This document shows positions 62,421 through 64,000 of a stretch of 64,000 bases of DNA, one piece after another (positions within the stretch are counted from its first letter, which is position 1; each line of letters starts with the position of its first letter). Both the position numbers and the translations under genes were made by a program. Origin of the DNA: Prostheceraeus crozeri. Lineage: Eukaryota > Platyhelminthes > Polycladida > Euryleptidae. The notes beneath the pieces are model-generated. The model was not told the DNA's origin. It saw only the letters and a list, made by a program, of their open reading frames with translations, and did no database searches. The stretch is from the NCBI GenBank assembly GCA_907163375.1, contig CAJQUW010010404.1, positions 62,001 through 126,000 on the forward strand, given 5' to 3'.

Positions 62421-63664
62421 CCACAGAATTAGACAGGTCGTCTCTTCTTCCGTTTGACTAGAAGGGAAGCATTGGAACGTGCAACGTTATTGAAATGGCA
62501 CAATCTGCTGACTAAATACCATAGCAATCGAACAATGAGCAGCCAGTTCAGCATTAAACACGCCAAATTGTGCAAAGTTTCTGTGACTGTTATCAACCGG
62601 ATCACACAGCAAAGAGACACAGTCGATGTCAAGTTCTACAGAGAAGTTTGTGAACGTTTTTTCATGCGCCTGCTAACTTTTTTAAAAATGATCGGAGGTC
62701 CCAACATTATCGAGAAAACTTTTGCGCAATGATCTGAATTCTTCGAATCTGAAGGAGTCGTGGCGATCGGAGCATTTTGAAGGAATTTAGAACAATCCGC
62801 AAGCGACGCACGACTATTTTTCCTATCTCTGCAAGGTATTAAAAATTTCTTTTTGCCCACTTATTAAGTTCCTGCATGTGCCATTTGTTTGAATCAGTTT
62901 GCACTTCTAGCAAAGTGACACAGATAAACAATCTAATTCTGTGGGTATGACCGCATCATGGCTTGGTAATACTGTTATCTCTCGAAGAATTATATTTGAT
63001 TCGCTTTATGAGATGCACAACTCGCAGACTGGAATGACAACAGTAGCGGATCTTACAAAAAGTTCCAGGATGTGGGCCATACACGTATTAATCTGCTCGA
63101 TTACCATCATCTTTGAAGAAGCTTCAAATTTAACTTTTCTCAACATTTTAACTTGCTCGATTGAAGAGTTCAAGCACCCAAGCATCTGATCTAATCGATT
63201 TAATAATTTCATCATTTTCGGGCATATTTGCAACCTAACCTCATGACCAAGTGAATTCTTCGATTTAAACGGATATCTGACCTTCATTGTAAAGTATAAA
63301 AATGCGAAAATTACTGAATCAGGAACAATGTCACAATTGTTCAATTTTGTTAAGTTGCATCGTCGACGATTACCGAAATAGTGAATCATCAAATATGTCT
63401 TTATCCTTGGAATATTTGATTAGTGGTGAAGTATATAAGTTAACTTTTGCATCTTAAAATTTCACCAAAATTTCGATGGAACTCTTTTTATAGAATCATA
63501 CTCATTGATTTCTTATTATGATTCATAGAATCTATTCATTTGAATCGGCGTCTTTGAATTATGTCTACACCCAGATGTACCACGTTTTAGATGACCGATG
63601 TGGACTTTTTTAGCTGTTGTTGCTGAAACTTTTCTATAGACCACAAGCTTGCTCACTTCGTACT
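62421..63664. other. No clear gene
   Basis: Open frames at 62454-62732 (plus) and 63006-63392 (minus; IEQVKMLRKVKFEASSKMMV) have no motifs I recognise. The interval lies between the inverted arms at 61055 and 63665. Confidence 0.4.
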
Positions 63665-63789
63665 GTCCTACTGCTGTATTTCGTATTTTCACTGTCCAAA
63701 AGAATATAGTAGTAAAAAGCTTTCCACTAAAAAGCGATGACAATAGTCAAGTTCATTTTAATTCATTTACTTCATTTGATATAGTCAAT

Positions 63790-64000
63790 ATCCCATCGAT
63801 ATTGGAGCCTCAAGGACTGTGTCGAACTGACGGCAAAAGGCCAGATGGAGCAACGCTCATTCCTTGGGCCAAAGGACGCTCCCTTCTATGGGATTTTACT
63901 TGTACCGATACATTAGCGACGAGTAATCTTCCACTATCCCACCAAGAGCACGGTACTATCGCATCGAAGGCAGAGGAAAGGAAGAGAAAGAAATATGAAG
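63790..64000 (+). pseudogene. Retroelement-derived fragment running off the window
   Basis: The plus-strand frame reads EPQGLCRTDGKRPDGATLIP, then WAKGRSLLWDFTCTDTLATS and KAEERKRKKYE. The DGKRPDG-x-TLIPW-x-GR-x-LxWD-x-T pattern is a multi-copy retroelement-associated endonuclease-like region in invertebrates, as I recall it. Open to the window end. Confidence 0.55.

Overview
This window is animal DNA, most likely from an invertebrate whose phylum I cannot name. It contains almost no ordinary host genes. It is a stack of nested mobile elements dominated by three members of one Polinton/Maverick-like (adintovirus-like) DNA-virus family. Each has long inverted terminal repeats (ITRs) beginning AGTAG and a 6-bp target-site duplication (TSD). 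Element C (563-3929, TSD ACTGAT) is a 3.4-kb internally deleted derivative. Element A (16185-42065, TSD GACGTG) is a 25.9-kb near-complete element. Element B (45201-59773, TSD GCTTAG/GCTTGG) is a 14.6-kb element that keeps replication and transcription genes but has no recognisable virion genes.

Layout: 480-4210, a small inverted-repeat element containing element C. 6283-8050, a broken piggyBac transposase. 8045-9577 and 14274-16184, arms of an inverted segmental duplication carrying a Crypton-like recombinase and a LINE fragment; the left arm preserves the empty version of the site into which element A inserted. 12716-13800, a decayed Tc1 element. 16185-42065, element A, itself hit by an LTR retrotransposon (18473-21540, identical-looking LTRs), a piggyBac (24023-26561) and a foldback (35236-35866). 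42072-42700, the rest of the Crypton gene. 45201-59773, element B, with a 1-kb hAT-like MITE in one gene. 60700-64000, a palindrome and remnants of non-LTR retrotransposons.

Element A has genes for an FtsK/A32-like packaging ATPase, an adenain-type protease, a basic pX-like protein, a RING protein, two large paralogous candidate virion proteins, a protein-primed DNA polymerase B and a DEDDh-type exonuclease. It also has genes I read as a divergent TATA-binding protein (TBP) and PC4-like coactivators. A and B share a core: exonuclease, small zinc-finger protein, two unknown families (here famX and famY), PC4-like, TBP-like, PolB and a coiled-coil protein. This suggests an element that copies its own DNA and supplies part of its own transcription machinery.

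The expression signals are unusual. Several genes end in histone-type stem-loops (6-bp stem, 4-nt loop, usually followed by ACC) 12-46 nt after the stop where the stop is clear, while others use AATAAA. One promoter module, in C and B, combines two CArG boxes, CRE palindromes and a TATA box, like an immediate-early promoter. Several genes have 59-68 nt introns, two of them directly after the ATG. No Polinton integrase was found in A, B or C. Most PolB copies and many other genes carry frameshifts or stops, so the elements look like decaying endogenous copies, although a run of genes in A is still open.
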